Part shown: one piece after another, positions 1 through 9,638 of the stretch
How positions within the stretch are numbered: the first letter of the stretch is position 1
Layout: every line of letters begins with the position of its first letter
Source: Dyadobacter tibetensis Y620-1
GTDB taxonomy: Bacteria > Bacteroidota > Bacteroidia > Cytophagales > Spirosomataceae
Direction of reading: 5' to 3'
Length of the DNA stretch: 64,000 nt
Assembly: GCF_000566685.1 (NCBI RefSeq)
Contig: NZ_AZQN01000012.1
Location: forward strand, 1-64,000
The notes under the pieces: model-generated
What the model was told of the DNA's origin: nothing
Databases searched by the model: none
The model's input: the letters and a program-made list of their open reading frames with translations, nothing else
Position numbers and translations under genes: made by a program

Positions 1-115
1 AATGGTCATTTCTGTAGGCCTAAACGGCCCTGGGGCAGGTTCTCGTCTTCAGGATGAATACAAGCAAATCGCAAATACAGGGATAGATCCGCCGGTGGAG
101 CCCAGTGGGAGTCTC

Positions 116-310
116 CTTATATATAGGACTGGTATCCGGATAAGAAATTGGCCAAGCCATAAGCCCCTATTTCTATACCTATATATAGGGGCTTATATAT
201 AGGATTAGATAAGGGTGGAAACTTCCATTGCAAAGAGAAGGATATTCAGATATGAATTCCAGCAGCAGATATGCCTTGGTTGACACAATGAGCACGGCTT
301 ATATATAGGA
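116..310. repeat. Three copies of a 13-bp TATATAGG motif
   Basis: The 13-mer CTTATATATAGGA occurs exactly at 116-128, 192-204 and 298-310, and a related CCTATATATAGG lies just before the second copy. The copies are 76 and 106 bp apart in DNA where I see no convincing gene. The function is unknown; they could be targets or relics of a small mobile sequence. Confidence 0.6.
159..196. repeat. 12-bp perfect inverted repeat (hairpin)
   Basis: ATAAGCCCCTAT at 159-170 is the exact reverse complement of ATAGGGGCTTAT at 185-196, with a 14-nt AT-rich loop. The right arm runs into one of the TATATAGG copies. It could be a terminator for something left of the window or the end of a small element. Confidence 0.5.
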
Positions 311-529
311 AAAGTTCTGGACTGCATCAAGAGGATATGAAATGGTCGGGATCCGAATTACTCCCCGCACTGCGGCTGCCCTAGATTCAGTGTTGTGATA
401 CGCTTGCCTATCCTTTAGAAAGACTGGGGGAGCTTGGGCACTGTAAATATCAAAAAGAATCCAAAATTGACTCCCTAACAAGGAAGATGCAATCAGCAAC
501 ATCACAATCGGCCGAAAGCGGTATAGCAT
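299..529 (-). CDS. Uncertain small ORF with signal-like N-terminus
   Basis: This is a 76-codon ORF starting with ATG. Its first 25 residues are hydrophobic with a positively charged start, like a signal peptide or membrane anchor; the rest matches no family I know. The stop codon lies inside a TATATAGG repeat copy. No clear ribosome binding site or operon partner supports it, and it may be a chance ORF or a relic. The stretch 541-755 next to it holds nothing I can identify. Confidence 0.2.
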   Translation of the reverse strand: MLYRFRPIVMLLIASSLLGSQFWILFDIYSAQAPPVFLKDRQAYHNTESRAAAVRGVIRIPTISYPLDAVQNFSYI

Positions 530-755
530 ACCACCCTACTAGTTAGCATTTAGATACAAGAGTCGCCAACAGAAGACAGAGTTGTATACCTCAGCCGACC
601 AAGCCAAACTTCGGAATCTAAATCCCTGATATGCATTCGAATTTGTAGTGGACACTAGGCCCAGTTAATCTTATGCCCCATTGATCATAAGATCAGAAGC
701 AATTAAATGAAAAACCGTTACCTAATACTCTTCAAAACTAGAAATTTAATAAATC

Positions 756-1445
756 CTAGTCGGGCTTCGTCGTGGGGGTATCTAATAAACGGTCAATCTT
801 AGGCGTCACTTCATTAATAATCTGACCCTTAATCAAATCTTTCAACAGAAAGAATTCACCCTGGCTATAGGTTTTCACAATATGCCCATTTTGTATATAA
901 CTAATATATTCAGCGCTGTTAAATAAAGTTTCTAAAATATGGGAGGATATAATTATTGTATCTCCCTTATGTTTTAGCCTTTCAATAATATAACTTAAAA
1001 CCTCGCAGGACTTTAAATCTAATCCATTGAAGGGTTCGTCTAAAATAATAATATCTCGCTTCAACAAAAGAACTGCAATGATACTTAGCTTCTTTTTCAT
1101 GCCAGTAGAGTAGTTATGGACGTAATCATCCAACGGCAATTCAAATAGTTCGTTCCAATTATCCAAATCAACCGTATTGAATGGCGATAATAGCGTCAAA
1201 TACTCATAACCTGTCATATATGAATAAAAAAATCCTTCCGTCTCCAAGAATGCGATCTTATTTCTTTGTTCCTGATTGTAATGGTTAAAAATATATTTGA
1301 ATAAGGTTGTTTTACCCGAACCATTAGCACCTAAAATCCCGTGTATCGTACCTTTTAATATGGATATGGTCAAGTCATCCAATACGAGTTTCTTAGCATA
1401 GCTAAAGTTCACAGACTTTAATTTAATAATTTCTGGAGATTCCAT
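756..1445 (-). CDS. ABC transporter ATP-binding protein
   Basis: This 229-residue protein is the ATPase subunit of an ABC transporter and would work on the cytoplasmic face of the membrane. Walker A (GANGSGKTT, about residue 40), a signature region (YSTGMKKKLS) and Walker B with D-loop (IILDEPFNGLD) are in order. It overlaps the end of the upstream membrane-protein gene (1418-2365) by 28 bp, so the two are translationally linked and probably form one transporter. The C-terminal part is short, without an obvious substrate domain. Family similarity is to CcmA/GldA-type single-domain exporters of drugs, peptides or unknown substrates; the sequence does not show the substrate. The DNA is clearly more AT-rich than the SusCD region beside it. 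Confidence 0.85.
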   Translation of the reverse strand: MESPEIIKLKSVNFSYAKKLVLDDLTISILKGTIHGILGANGSGKTTLFKYIFNHYNQEQRNKIAFLETEGFFYSYMTGYEYLTLLSPFNTVDLDNWNELFELPLDDYVHNYSTGMKKKLSIIAVLLLKRDIIILDEPFNGLDLKSCEVLSYIIERLKHKGDTIIISSHILETLFNSAEYISYIQNGHIVKTYSQGEFFLLKDLIKGQIINEVTPKIDRLLDTPTTKPD

Positions 1446-2365
1446 TTAGCTTTCAAATATTTGGTTCTGATAATAAATAGAGACAAGGGCAAAAAGGGAC
1501 AGATAACAAAAAATATTATTAGCTCTAAAATAGTACTTTTGGAGTTTTTCCAAGGGTCGTAATTAGCATATTTTACAACTAAATAGTACACACCGTTAAG
1601 ATTTAGAATAATCATACATCCGATTAAGATAATCAGATCGGCGATCGTATGATAATACAATATAGACAATACTGCCTGCGGGAAAAATGTAATATTTATA
1701 GTCTTCAGCAGCGAGGATATTTTAACATGAAGAAATTGACTCGAGTTTTGAAAAGGCTGAAGCATCTCCTTATTTTCAAAATCGCTATAAAAATCTCCAA
1801 TAAATGTCGTCCAATAGAAGGCAAAAATTGGGAAAACGGACAAAAATGGTAGGATCACCAGGGAGAGCATATAGCTAACTGAAAATAAAAATATATTTCT
1901 ACGAATACCAAACTTCCATTCGTTCGAGTAGATTGGCAAATAGGATGATATCTTTTTGAAGATTCCGACATTGTAGACCAAGTATTTACTCGACAAAATT
2001 GAAATCAATAAAAAGAAAATGAAATATAGAAGATAGTCATCAATACCATGAGTATAAAAAATAGGAGGTAGAAAAAGCAACAGAATTGTAAAATATTCAA
2101 TACTGACTATTGCTATTCCAATCTTTTTTTTAGACAATAAGAAATTCAAATCGGACCTCCTGAAATGAATTGCTAATAAAGTCGCCCCTATAACAGGGTA
2201 GGAAACTGAAGTTTTCGCTCTTATCAAGAATACATAAATCGAAAGAAATGCCAAAAACTGAATCGTAAATACTGCCACTGAATTATCCCCCAAAGCAGCA
2301 GAAAAGCGTTGGAATTGTTTAAACCTAAAAAAGAAAAAGTTTTTAAAAATAAGTAAATTAATCAT
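1418..2365 (-). CDS. Multi-spanning membrane protein, probable ABC permease
   Basis: This 315-residue protein has about eight hydrophobic segments and short basic loops, and no soluble domain. I do not recognise a named family. It directly precedes the ATPase gene at 756-1445 with a 28-bp overlap on the same strand, so the reasonable inference is that it is the permease partner. The ATG at 2363-2365 has no strong Shine-Dalgarno sequence, which is usual in this phylum. The gene is AT-rich, with many Phe, Ile and Lys codons, unlike the neighbouring SusCD genes, which may indicate acquisition by transfer. It could also be an ABC-2-like permease of a bacteriocin immunity or export system. Confidence 0.6.
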   Translation of the reverse strand: MINLLIFKNFFFFRFKQFQRFSAALGDNSVAVFTIQFLAFLSIYVFLIRAKTSVSYPVIGATLLAIHFRRSDLNFLLSKKKIGIAIVSIEYFTILLLFLPPIFYTHGIDDYLLYFIFFLLISILSSKYLVYNVGIFKKISSYLPIYSNEWKFGIRRNIFLFSVSYMLSLVILPFLSVFPIFAFYWTTFIGDFYSDFENKEMLQPFQNSSQFLHVKISSLLKTINITFFPQAVLSILYYHTIADLIILIGCMIILNLNGVYYLVVKYANYDPWKNSKSTILELIIFFVICPFLPLSLFIIRTKYLKAKWNLQKLLN

Positions 2366-2897
2366 TGATCTATCCCCCCTAATAATCGGCCAATTTATTT
2401 ATTGCTGTTGTATAATATACTCCTAGTCACTTATCTTTGAATTAGCAGGAAACGAACGAACTTGTTCTTGTTTAAGCTACAAACTAGACCGAGGATTTTA
2501 ACAATTAAGTACAACCAAATTTTGGTATGAAATTTGAATGGCTGACTCTTTGGAATCCGTTTTGTTATACATACCCGTTGGAAAAATAATGAATACACAT
2601 CCACAACTTGATGGAGATAGCACAAGTGCTGATACTACTTTTAATTTCTTATAAGCTAAAATATTAGCTAACCTGAATTACTTTAATAGTAAAAGTAAAT
2701 TACATTAACCATATTTAAAAAATTATGTAAAATAATTGCAAAATCAGCAATTCTACAGTACAGTAGTTAACAAATTAAAGACCAGATAGGCATTCTTTAA
2801 TCCAGCTTTTTAAAACCATGGATTACCAACCCACAAAAAAGCCCGCACCTACTCTGACAGTAAGATGCGGGCCGTAGGATAGACAATCCAGGATTCC
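2366..2897. other. AT-rich intergenic stretch
   Basis: About 530 bp without a convincing gene. A 64-codon minus-strand ORF (2431-2625) has no recognisable motif and is probably chance. The right end holds the terminator of the SusCD operon. Confidence 0.5.
2835..2872 (-). terminator. Intrinsic terminator of the SusCD operon
   Basis: GCCCGCA (2841-2847) pairs with TGCGGGC (2866-2872). Read on the minus strand the hairpin is followed by a run of six T (2835-2840), 25 bp past the SusD stop codon. This is the classic rho-independent form. Confidence 0.85.
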
Positions 2898-4544
2898 TTA
2901 GTTATATCCGTTGTTCTGCTTTAAGTTGGGATTCAGGGTTACCTGTCTCCGTGGAATGGGGAATAGCTTATAAGTTTCACTGCTCGGGTCATGGTCCCAC
3001 CAAGCTTTGGTGGTGAATTTCCCAGAGCGTATCAGGTCGTCTCTTCTGAATCCTTCGAAGATAAACTCACGTCCACGTTCGGCCAGGAGCTCATCCAAAG
3101 TTAGCGTACTGGTCGTATACTTGGCAGCTGCCCAGTCGGCAGTGGAGAAAGCTCGTTCCCTTACCTTATTAACCAATTCGACGGCTTCTGCTGTGGCCGC
3201 CCCGCCATTCTTACGCATTAGCGCCTCTGCTTTGGCAAAATATATATAGGATAGACGATAAAGGGCCCAGTCGGTGCTGTTATAATGCGGGTCCTCCAAA
3301 GCTCCTAGCTTATACTTATTGAAGCGCACGCCAGAATTTTCTTCTCCCTGTGTCATGTCAGATGGCAGGCTGTTAGGATCCTGCCCGGGTTGTAGACTCT
3401 TATTCCTGCGGATATTGTCGACAAATACCAGGGGCTGTCCATCGTACTCATTACCTCCAGAAGCAATTACCGGCTTGGTGGGGTCGGCATACTGATATTG
3501 AGTCCCTTCTAGAATCCATTCCTTTTTGCGCTTATCTTTATCGGAGAAAGTGGTGTAAACTCCAGGGATTACCACTACTCCATCATTTCCATTCCGGGCT
3601 CCTCCATATATATAGCGCTGTTGGAAATGAAAGAAGTCTCCAGGCCACTGTGGCTGAAAGTTGGCCTTCTGATACTCATAGGCAATGGAGAAGAGTATCT
3701 CTTTAGAATTGAAGTTATCAGGGCTAAAGGTATCTACTAGATTAGGATCTAGGGCTGCTGCTCCATTTAGACCTCCTCCTGCTCCACCTATTAACTTATC
3801 GGCTGCTGCAATACAATCGTCCCAGCGGGGAGTTCCAGTCCAGGCCTCTGCATTCAAGTAAAGCTCCACCAACATGGCATATGCTCCTGCTTTGGACATA
3901 CGCCCTAGCATGTCTTGAGATAGCAAAGGAGCACCCTCAATATTATCCAGGATTTCCTTTTCTATAAATGCAAAAACTGCGGAGCGGTCTTGAGTTGCCG
4001 GATTGAGTGGCTCCCCTACTTTCGTAACTATGGGTATATTGCCAAACAAGCTCATGAGTTTCAGATAGTGAAAGGCACGCAACAGTTTCAACTCCGCTAC
4101 AAAGGCCGTCTTTTCTGTTTCAGTGATACCCATTTGAGCGGGTTGGCGAGCTTCTAAGGCCTCAATAGGATCGGTGCAAAGGCCGAGCCCCCACCACATC
4201 AGTCTCCACGCTCCCCATACAGACTCGTCATCGGCCGTCCAGGTGTGGTCGTGAAGACGAATCCAGCGCCCACCATCTTGTCCGTGCCGACCCTTTACAG
4301 GCCAGGCTAGCTGATCGGCTGAAAGTTCATTGAGCCTCCACCAACCGTCCTGTCCTGGGGTTGCCCAAGCGTTGGCATGGGTGTAGGGCCGAAGAACAGC
4401 CGACACCACTTCGTTTCTATTATTATAAAAGTTATCCGTCACCAATTGGTCATAGATATTTTCATCCAAATCGGTACATGCATTAACAGCCAACAAGGGC
4501 AGGGCCAACGCAGCTATTTTTAATGTTCTTTTAAAATTTATCAT
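2898..4544 (-). CDS. SusD/RagB family outer-membrane glycan-binding lipoprotein
   Basis: SusD proteins sit on the cell surface, bind oligosaccharides and act as the lid of the SusC channel. I start the gene at the ATG 4542-4544 (548 residues), because the next residues form a lipoprotein signal with lipobox LAVNAC. An upstream in-frame codon at 4568 would overlap SusC. The mature protein has the typical features: an N-terminal TPR-like helical part, the phrase FHYLKLMSLFGNIPIV around 170-190, and a C-terminal region with FIFEGFRRDDLIRSG and a PIPRRQVTLNPNL ending. SusC ends 13 bp upstream, so the genes are one operon closed by the terminator at 2835-2872. The ligand cannot be read from the sequence; the nearby sulfatase suggests a sulfated glycan. 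Confidence 0.95.
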   Translation of the reverse strand: MINFKRTLKIAALALPLLAVNACTDLDENIYDQLVTDNFYNNRNEVVSAVLRPYTHANAWATPGQDGWWRLNELSADQLAWPVKGRHGQDGGRWIRLHDHTWTADDESVWGAWRLMWWGLGLCTDPIEALEARQPAQMGITETEKTAFVAELKLLRAFHYLKLMSLFGNIPIVTKVGEPLNPATQDRSAVFAFIEKEILDNIEGAPLLSQDMLGRMSKAGAYAMLVELYLNAEAWTGTPRWDDCIAAADKLIGGAGGGLNGAAALDPNLVDTFSPDNFNSKEILFSIAYEYQKANFQPQWPGDFFHFQQRYIYGGARNGNDGVVVIPGVYTTFSDKDKRKKEWILEGTQYQYADPTKPVIASGGNEYDGQPLVFVDNIRRNKSLQPGQDPNSLPSDMTQGEENSGVRFNKYKLGALEDPHYNSTDWALYRLSYIYFAKAEALMRKNGGAATAEAVELVNKVRERAFSTADWAAAKYTTSTLTLDELLAERGREFIFEGFRRDDLIRSGKFTTKAWWDHDPSSETYKLFPIPRRQVTLNPNLKQNNGYN

Positions 4545-4557
4545 TGTTATTTTAACT

Positions 4558-7500
4558 TTAAAATCCAATACTAAGACCTACCAAAAATGAACGGGTGTTG
4601 GGATAAGCGCTTCGGCTATCGATTCCCAGACTCAAACCATTGCCATTCTGATTTCCCAGACCCGTATCATTGACATAGTCAGGGTCGTTTCCTGTATACT
4701 TCGTAAAAGTGGCCAAGTTGGCACCAGTGGCGTATATGCGAAGGGAGCGAACGAAATCGGTTTTTAGATTAAAATTATAACTCAATGTGATCTCGTCCAA
4801 CTTCAAGAAGCTCCCGGATTCCAAATAGTAGTCGGAATACTGATAGGTATCATTCAACTGATCGTGCTTTCCAAAGGCGCTATTCAGGAGATTGTTGGGT
4901 AAGGAAACCTTATTACCATAGGACAGATCCATTGTATTCAGGATATCATAGTCGAAGCGTCCACGCATAAATACCCGAAGACTTAAATTCTTATAAGTAA
5001 AATTATTCGTTAGAGAAGCATTGAACTTAGGGATACCATTTCCTATTACTGCTAAATCGGTAACAGAGGGGTCGGTAGAGTTGTTGATTTTGTCAAAACT
5101 TACCTTTTCATTATTTCTGTTATAGAATAACCATTTCCCATCTTCGGTAAATCCAGCGAAACGTTTTCCATAGAAATTACCTAATTTACCACCTTGGACA
5201 ATACGCATGGCTTGTCCAAGCGCACCATATCCGCCAATATCACCCGTGTTAATGGCTTCTACCTTAAAGATCTCATTGGAAAGATCGTCGGCACGGTTGG
5301 TAACATAGCTTCCGGTTGCATCGATATTCCAGCTAAAATCCTTTCCTTTCACCACAACCGCACTTAGGGCAAGTTCCACCCCCTTGTTGGAGATAGAACC
5401 GACATTGGTATAAATTGACTCCCGAATAAATGGAGGCAATTGAGAGGTATAATTATATAGCAGGTCACTGGTCACCCGTTTAAATACATCGATAGATCCA
5501 TTCAGGCGATTGTTCAGCATGGCAAAATCGGCCCCAATATTGAATTCCTTCTTGCGTTCCCATCTCAAATTAGGGTTTGGGTTACGGTTAGGCCCATAAG
5601 TTTGTCTCCATTCTCCGTCTGGGTTGATGTATACCCCCCCGGTACCCATGGTCACCAAAGAAGAGTAGTTGGCAATATCCTGATTACCCGTAACACCGAA
5701 ACCTGCCCGTACTTTCAGGCTGTTTACAAATTTCACATCCTGCATGAAGTCCTCTTTAGTTAGGTTCCAGCCTATAGAGGCGGCCGGGAAATTCCCCCAT
5801 TTGTTATTGGCTCCAAAACGTGACGATCCTTCTCTACGTAGAATCAAAGACAGCATGTATTTATCCATAAAGGAATAATTGGCCCTACCGAAGAAAGCGA
5901 TCAGAGTATTATCACCTTTTGAACTTCCCATTCCTGCCTTTCCTGTCAATAGCTGACTTCCTGCTCCTAGGTTGTTCTCCTCGAAAACATCATTTACAAA
6001 ACCATAATTATTGGCATTGAAAGCCTCAGCCACTGAATATTGGTAGCTATATCCTCCTACCGCGTTCAAGGTATGATTGGCCCCGAAGTTCTTGTCGTAG
6101 GTTATTGTAGGTTCTACCGTATAATTATTGCTCAGATAGGTTGAGCGGGAAGCGTAGCCTCCATTGGGATAGATATCATTTTCTTTAGAAAATTCGGAAT
6201 CCAATGATCGGTAGGCTCCATCGATATAACTGTTGCGCTGAACGGCACCAAAAATAGATGCCTGAAGACCAGGAAGGATTTCCAGACTAAATTTGGCATC
6301 TGCCGAAGACGTCTGCTGCTGGCGATGGTTGGTCTCCTGCTCCAGGCGCGCCACCTCATTGGTACTCGTTTGCTCAAAATAATAGGAGCCATCGGGATTG
6401 TAGAACGATAAGGTAGGGTTGCGAATCAAGGACCCTTCCCAGCCTCCACCTCCTAACAAATTGGCCTTGTTAAAATTAGTAGCAAGATTTACCTGAGCCG
6501 TCAATCGGTTGTTCAATCCGGTTTGCATCACACTTAGGCGACCACCATACTGCTGACGGCCATTTTCTTTGGCGATACCCTGGAGATCCTGAAAATTGAT
6601 ACTCGCACGATAGGTCGTATTTTTAGCACCACCTGACATGGCTAAATTATGATTCTGACTGAGATTCCCATGGTTGATTAGCGCATCAAATGCATCATTA
6701 CTTATTCCGTAATCGTTGCTAGGATCAATGATTCCCTCTGCGATTTTCTCCCTATATTGGGCGGCATTCATGAAGTCAGCCCGGTTCCGCACATATTCCT
6801 TTCTAAAATAGGTGTTATAATCGAAACGGGCATCACCTGCTTGGCCCTTTTTGGTAGTAACAAGAATAACTCCACCATTGGCTCGAGTACCATAGATAGC
6901 CGCAGCGGAACCATCTTTCAATACGCTGATCGACTCAACATCGTCTTGCTGAATTAGGTCCAAGTTTCCTCCCGGGATTCCATCTATTACTACCAAAGGA
7001 GCCAGACCACCCGTAATGGAAGTAACGCCCCTAACTTGTAGAGAAACACCAGAGTTAGGATTAGAACCGCTTCGGTTAACACTCAAACCAGCCACTTTCC
7101 CTTGTACCAGGTCCATCGCATTTCTAGCCCCTGAACGATTAAAGTCTTCTTCTGTCACATTGGCAATGGCTGAAGTTGTTCGCTCCCGGGTCTGGGTACC
7201 GTAACCCACCACGACCACTTCGTCAAGGAGTTTGCTATTTTCAGCTAATTTCACATCGATAAAAGTCCGGTTACCCACTACGATCTCCTGTGATATACTC
7301 CCCACGAAGGAGAATACCAGGATGTCTTGTGGACTCTCAACATCAATGGTAAAATTACCATCCACATCGGTATTAACTCCCTTGCTGGTACCCTTCACCA
7401 CTACCGATACTCCGGGCAGGCCAATTTGATCTTTGGCACTTACTACCCGACCTTTAACGGTAATCTCTTCCGCAGCTCTTTCAAGGGCGCTCATGGATGC

Positions 7501-7623
7501 CTGCCGAACATTGACTGCGGCCTGCAGCTCACCTACCGAGGCCAGACAGAGGGCTACTCCCAGGGCTTTCCCCCCCAAGCCGCCTAAACGGCTTACTGAT
7601 CTGAATAAAGTTTTTCTTTTCAT
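4558..7623 (-). CDS. SusC/RagA family TonB-dependent outer-membrane transporter
   Basis: This is a 1021-residue glycan importer of the outer membrane, powered by TonB. The ATG at 7621-7623 puts a basic N-terminus and hydrophobic signal at the start; a non-ATG start 33 bp upstream is less likely. Visible domains are a carboxypeptidase D regulatory-like domain (VKGRVVSAKDQIGLPGVSV, about residues 55-140), the DEVVVVGYGTQ stretch that opens the plug, a plug with DGIPGG and SVLKDGSAAAIYGTRANGG, then a long beta-barrel ending in aromatic LVGLSIGF. It is transcribed with SusD, which follows 13 bp later. A sulfatase gene lies upstream on the same strand, so the three form a small polysaccharide utilisation locus. 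Confidence 0.96.
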   Translation of the reverse strand: MKRKTLFRSVSRLGGLGGKALGVALCLASVGELQAAVNVRQASMSALERAAEEITVKGRVVSAKDQIGLPGVSVVVKGTSKGVNTDVDGNFTIDVESPQDILVFSFVGSISQEIVVGNRTFIDVKLAENSKLLDEVVVVGYGTQTRERTTSAIANVTEEDFNRSGARNAMDLVQGKVAGLSVNRSGSNPNSGVSLQVRGVTSITGGLAPLVVIDGIPGGNLDLIQQDDVESISVLKDGSAAAIYGTRANGGVILVTTKKGQAGDARFDYNTYFRKEYVRNRADFMNAAQYREKIAEGIIDPSNDYGISNDAFDALINHGNLSQNHNLAMSGGAKNTTYRASINFQDLQGIAKENGRQQYGGRLSVMQTGLNNRLTAQVNLATNFNKANLLGGGGWEGSLIRNPTLSFYNPDGSYYFEQTSTNEVARLEQETNHRQQQTSSADAKFSLEILPGLQASIFGAVQRNSYIDGAYRSLDSEFSKENDIYPNGGYASRSTYLSNNYTVEPTITYDKNFGANHTLNAVGGYSYQYSVAEAFNANNYGFVNDVFEENNLGAGSQLLTGKAGMGSSKGDNTLIAFFGRANYSFMDKYMLSLILRREGSSRFGANNKWGNFPAASIGWNLTKEDFMQDVKFVNSLKVRAGFGVTGNQDIANYSSLVTMGTGGVYINPDGEWRQTYGPNRNPNPNLRWERKKEFNIGADFAMLNNRLNGSIDVFKRVTSDLLYNYTSQLPPFIRESIYTNVGSISNKGVELALSAVVVKGKDFSWNIDATGSYVTNRADDLSNEIFKVEAINTGDIGGYGALGQAMRIVQGGKLGNFYGKRFAGFTEDGKWLFYNRNNEKVSFDKINNSTDPSVTDLAVIGNGIPKFNASLTNNFTYKNLSLRVFMRGRFDYDILNTMDLSYGNKVSLPNNLLNSAFGKHDQLNDTYQYSDYYLESGSFLKLDEITLSYNFNLKTDFVRSLRIYATGANLATFTKYTGNDPDYVNDTGLGNQNGNGLSLGIDSRSAYPNTRSFLVGLSIGF

Positions 7624-8060
7624 GATTAATTGATGTGGTAAAAAAACTAAAAGCATTTAGCAAATGGGGTCAAAAAAAAGACCTTCTCAGCTCATTTGTT
7701 ATAACTTCCGGCGACATATCTTCCTTTCGGTTCATAACCGTATCTCATTGAGCCCTACTATCTTCGAATTATTACATGGCTAATCCGTTTTAGCAAATTG
7801 AGCGTAATCCATAATCGCTGGAATCAGCTTTATTAAAAGGCTACACTAATAAATTAAAAGGATTTTATGAGATAATTCTCAGTCGCAGGGGCACGCCGAC
7901 GAATAATTAATAACTGACGGCTAAGATATAGACTGACTTCAAATTTTGCAAACAAAAAACTAAAAGTTACTACCGGACGCTATCAGCTTGAAGGACTTCA
8001 GTAACTTTTAGTTTTTCCATATTTCTGAGCAGTGAGCATGCTCATTTAAGAAGAAGGGCA
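7624..8060. other. Intergenic region upstream of SusC
   Basis: This 437-bp gap must hold the promoter for the SusCD operon and the end of the sulfatase transcript. I found no clear Bacteroidota-type -33/-7 promoter by eye. Its one strong structure is the inverted repeat at 7955-8016, listed separately. Confidence 0.4.
7955..8016 (-). terminator. 17-bp inverted repeat, probable terminator after sulfatase
   Basis: AAAAACTAAAAGTTACT (7955-7971) is an exact reverse complement of 8000-8016, with a 28-nt loop. The arms end in T runs on both strands. It begins 45 bp past the sulfatase stop codon. The loop is long for a terminator, so it may have another role. Confidence 0.5.
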
Positions 8061-9638
8061 CTAGGGGGTCTTGGGCATATAGTGCTTATCCATTTCTGTA
8101 CTATCCTTATATTTCGCCCTGACCTCTTTTAGTTTCACATGCATTTGTTTTTGCACCTTTCGGTATTCAGGATCGTTATATAAATTTTTCATTTCCGTGG
8201 GATCCTCCAGAAGATCATATAATTCCCAACTGTCAATATCATGGTAAAAATGTATGAGTTTATATCTTTCGGTACGTATACCATAATGGCGCTTCACCTT
8301 ATGCTCACCGGGATATTCATAAAAGGTATAATATATGGCATCTCTCCATTTCTTTTGTTTGCCCGCCACCAGGTCACGGAAGGATTCTCCCTGTATATCT
8401 TTACTGATAGGAACGCCGGCATAATCCAGGAAGGATGGAGCGAAATCCAGATTCTGGACCATTTCTTCAATTACCGTTCCGGGTCTTATCTCTTTGGGAA
8501 AGCGCATTAGTAAGGGTGTTCTGAAAGATTCTTCGTACATGAATCGTTTATCAAACCAGCCATGCTCCCCAAGATAAAAGCCCTGGTCGGAGGTATAGAT
8601 AACAATTGTATTCTCTGCCAGACCATTTTCATCGAGATAGTCGAGCATTTGCCCTACTCCATCGTCTACCGATTGAATGGTTCGCAGATAATCTTTGAGA
8701 TATCTGTCGAATTTCCATTTAGCAAGCTCCTCTCCTTCCAGATTGGCTGCCATAAATTCTTTGATAATAGGGTCGTAATAATCATCCCAGGCCTTGCGTT
8801 GCGATTCGTTCATACGTTTGTACATATTTTCGAAACTTTTGCGATAGTTGGTTTGCAACACACCTTCTTTGTCGAGCATTTTCAAGTCATACACCAGGTC
8901 CATATCCTTGGCAATGCTCATCTCCTGACTGGCTGCCGCCAATCTGCCTTGATAATCATCAAAGAAATTAGCGGGAGGGCTAAAGGTTGAGTCTTCAAAG
9001 AGTCGCAAATATTTTTCTTCTGGCATCCACGTCCGGTGAGGAGCCTTCTGATGATAGAGCAGTACGAAGGGTTTATCCTGATCTCTTTTATTTTTTAGCC
9101 AGTCTAAAGCGATATCTGTGGTAATCTGGGTGACGTAGCCTTCGATTCTTTTGGTCACCCCATTTTCAATAAAGTCGGGATTGTAATATTGTCCCTGGCC
9201 AGGAAGGACATTCGAATAATCAAAACCCTGAGGCAATCCATCCATATGTATTTTTCCTACCAAAGCGGTCTGATACCCATTGGCCTGCAGGGTCTTGGCA
9301 AAATTTTCCTGATCCCAATTGAAACCATGAACGTTATCAACTTTACCATTGATATGGCTGTGTTTGCCTGTCAACATAACGGCACGACTAGGTGCACAAA
9401 TACTATTGGTGACGTACCCCTTCATAAAGATGGCCCCCTCCTTGGCAATCCTATCGATATTAGGGGTATTATTAAGTCCGTGTCCATAGGCACTAATAGC
9501 CTGATAGGCATGGTCATCACTCATAATGAAGACGATATTGGGTTTTTTACCTCCTTCTGGTGATTTCTGAGCAAAAGCATTAATTCCTAGTAGCATCCAA
9601 AAGAATGCAATGGCCAAGTTAATTAATCGTGATTTCAA
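8061..9638 (-). CDS. Exported sulfatase, family S1, cysteine type
   Basis: The enzyme hydrolyses sulfate esters, probably on a glycan in the periplasm. The formylglycine motif is complete: SICAPSRAVMLTGKHS, with C-x-P-S-R carrying the cysteine that is oxidised to the catalytic residue. The metal-binding MSDDHAYQ near the N-terminus and VIYTSDQGFYLGEHGWFDKR fit the family. I propose the TTG at 9636-9638 as start (525 residues), because a signal peptide ending in NAFAQ follows at once; the frame is open further upstream to 9797, but that would put about 50 unrelated residues before the signal. It is a paralogue of the sulfatase at 29858-31405. The maturation enzyme is probably the one at 28402-29472. 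Substrate unknown. Confidence 0.93.
   Translation of the reverse strand: MKSRLINLAIAFFWMLLGINAFAQKSPEGGKKPNIVFIMSDDHAYQAISAYGHGLNNTPNIDRIAKEGAIFMKGYVTNSICAPSRAVMLTGKHSHINGKVDNVHGFNWDQENFAKTLQANGYQTALVGKIHMDGLPQGFDYSNVLPGQGQYYNPDFIENGVTKRIEGYVTQITTDIALDWLKNKRDQDKPFVLLYHQKAPHRTWMPEEKYLRLFEDSTFSPPANFFDDYQGRLAAASQEMSIAKDMDLVYDLKMLDKEGVLQTNYRKSFENMYKRMNESQRKAWDDYYDPIIKEFMAANLEGEELAKWKFDRYLKDYLRTIQSVDDGVGQMLDYLDENGLAENTIVIYTSDQGFYLGEHGWFDKRFMYEESFRTPLLMRFPKEIRPGTVIEEMVQNLDFAPSFLDYAGVPISKDIQGESFRDLVAGKQKKWRDAIYYTFYEYPGEHKVKRHYGIRTERYKLIHFYHDIDSWELYDLLEDPTEMKNLYNDPEYRKVQKQMHVKLKEVRAKYKDSTEMDKHYMPKTP

Noticed and set aside
2..202. A 66-codon ORF at the left end.
   Set aside because: It runs through the TATATAGG repeats and a hairpin, has no known motif and no ribosome site; probably chance.
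2431..2625. A 64-codon minus-strand ORF before the AT-rich transporter.
   Set aside because: No family features, poor start context and composition like the intergenic DNA.
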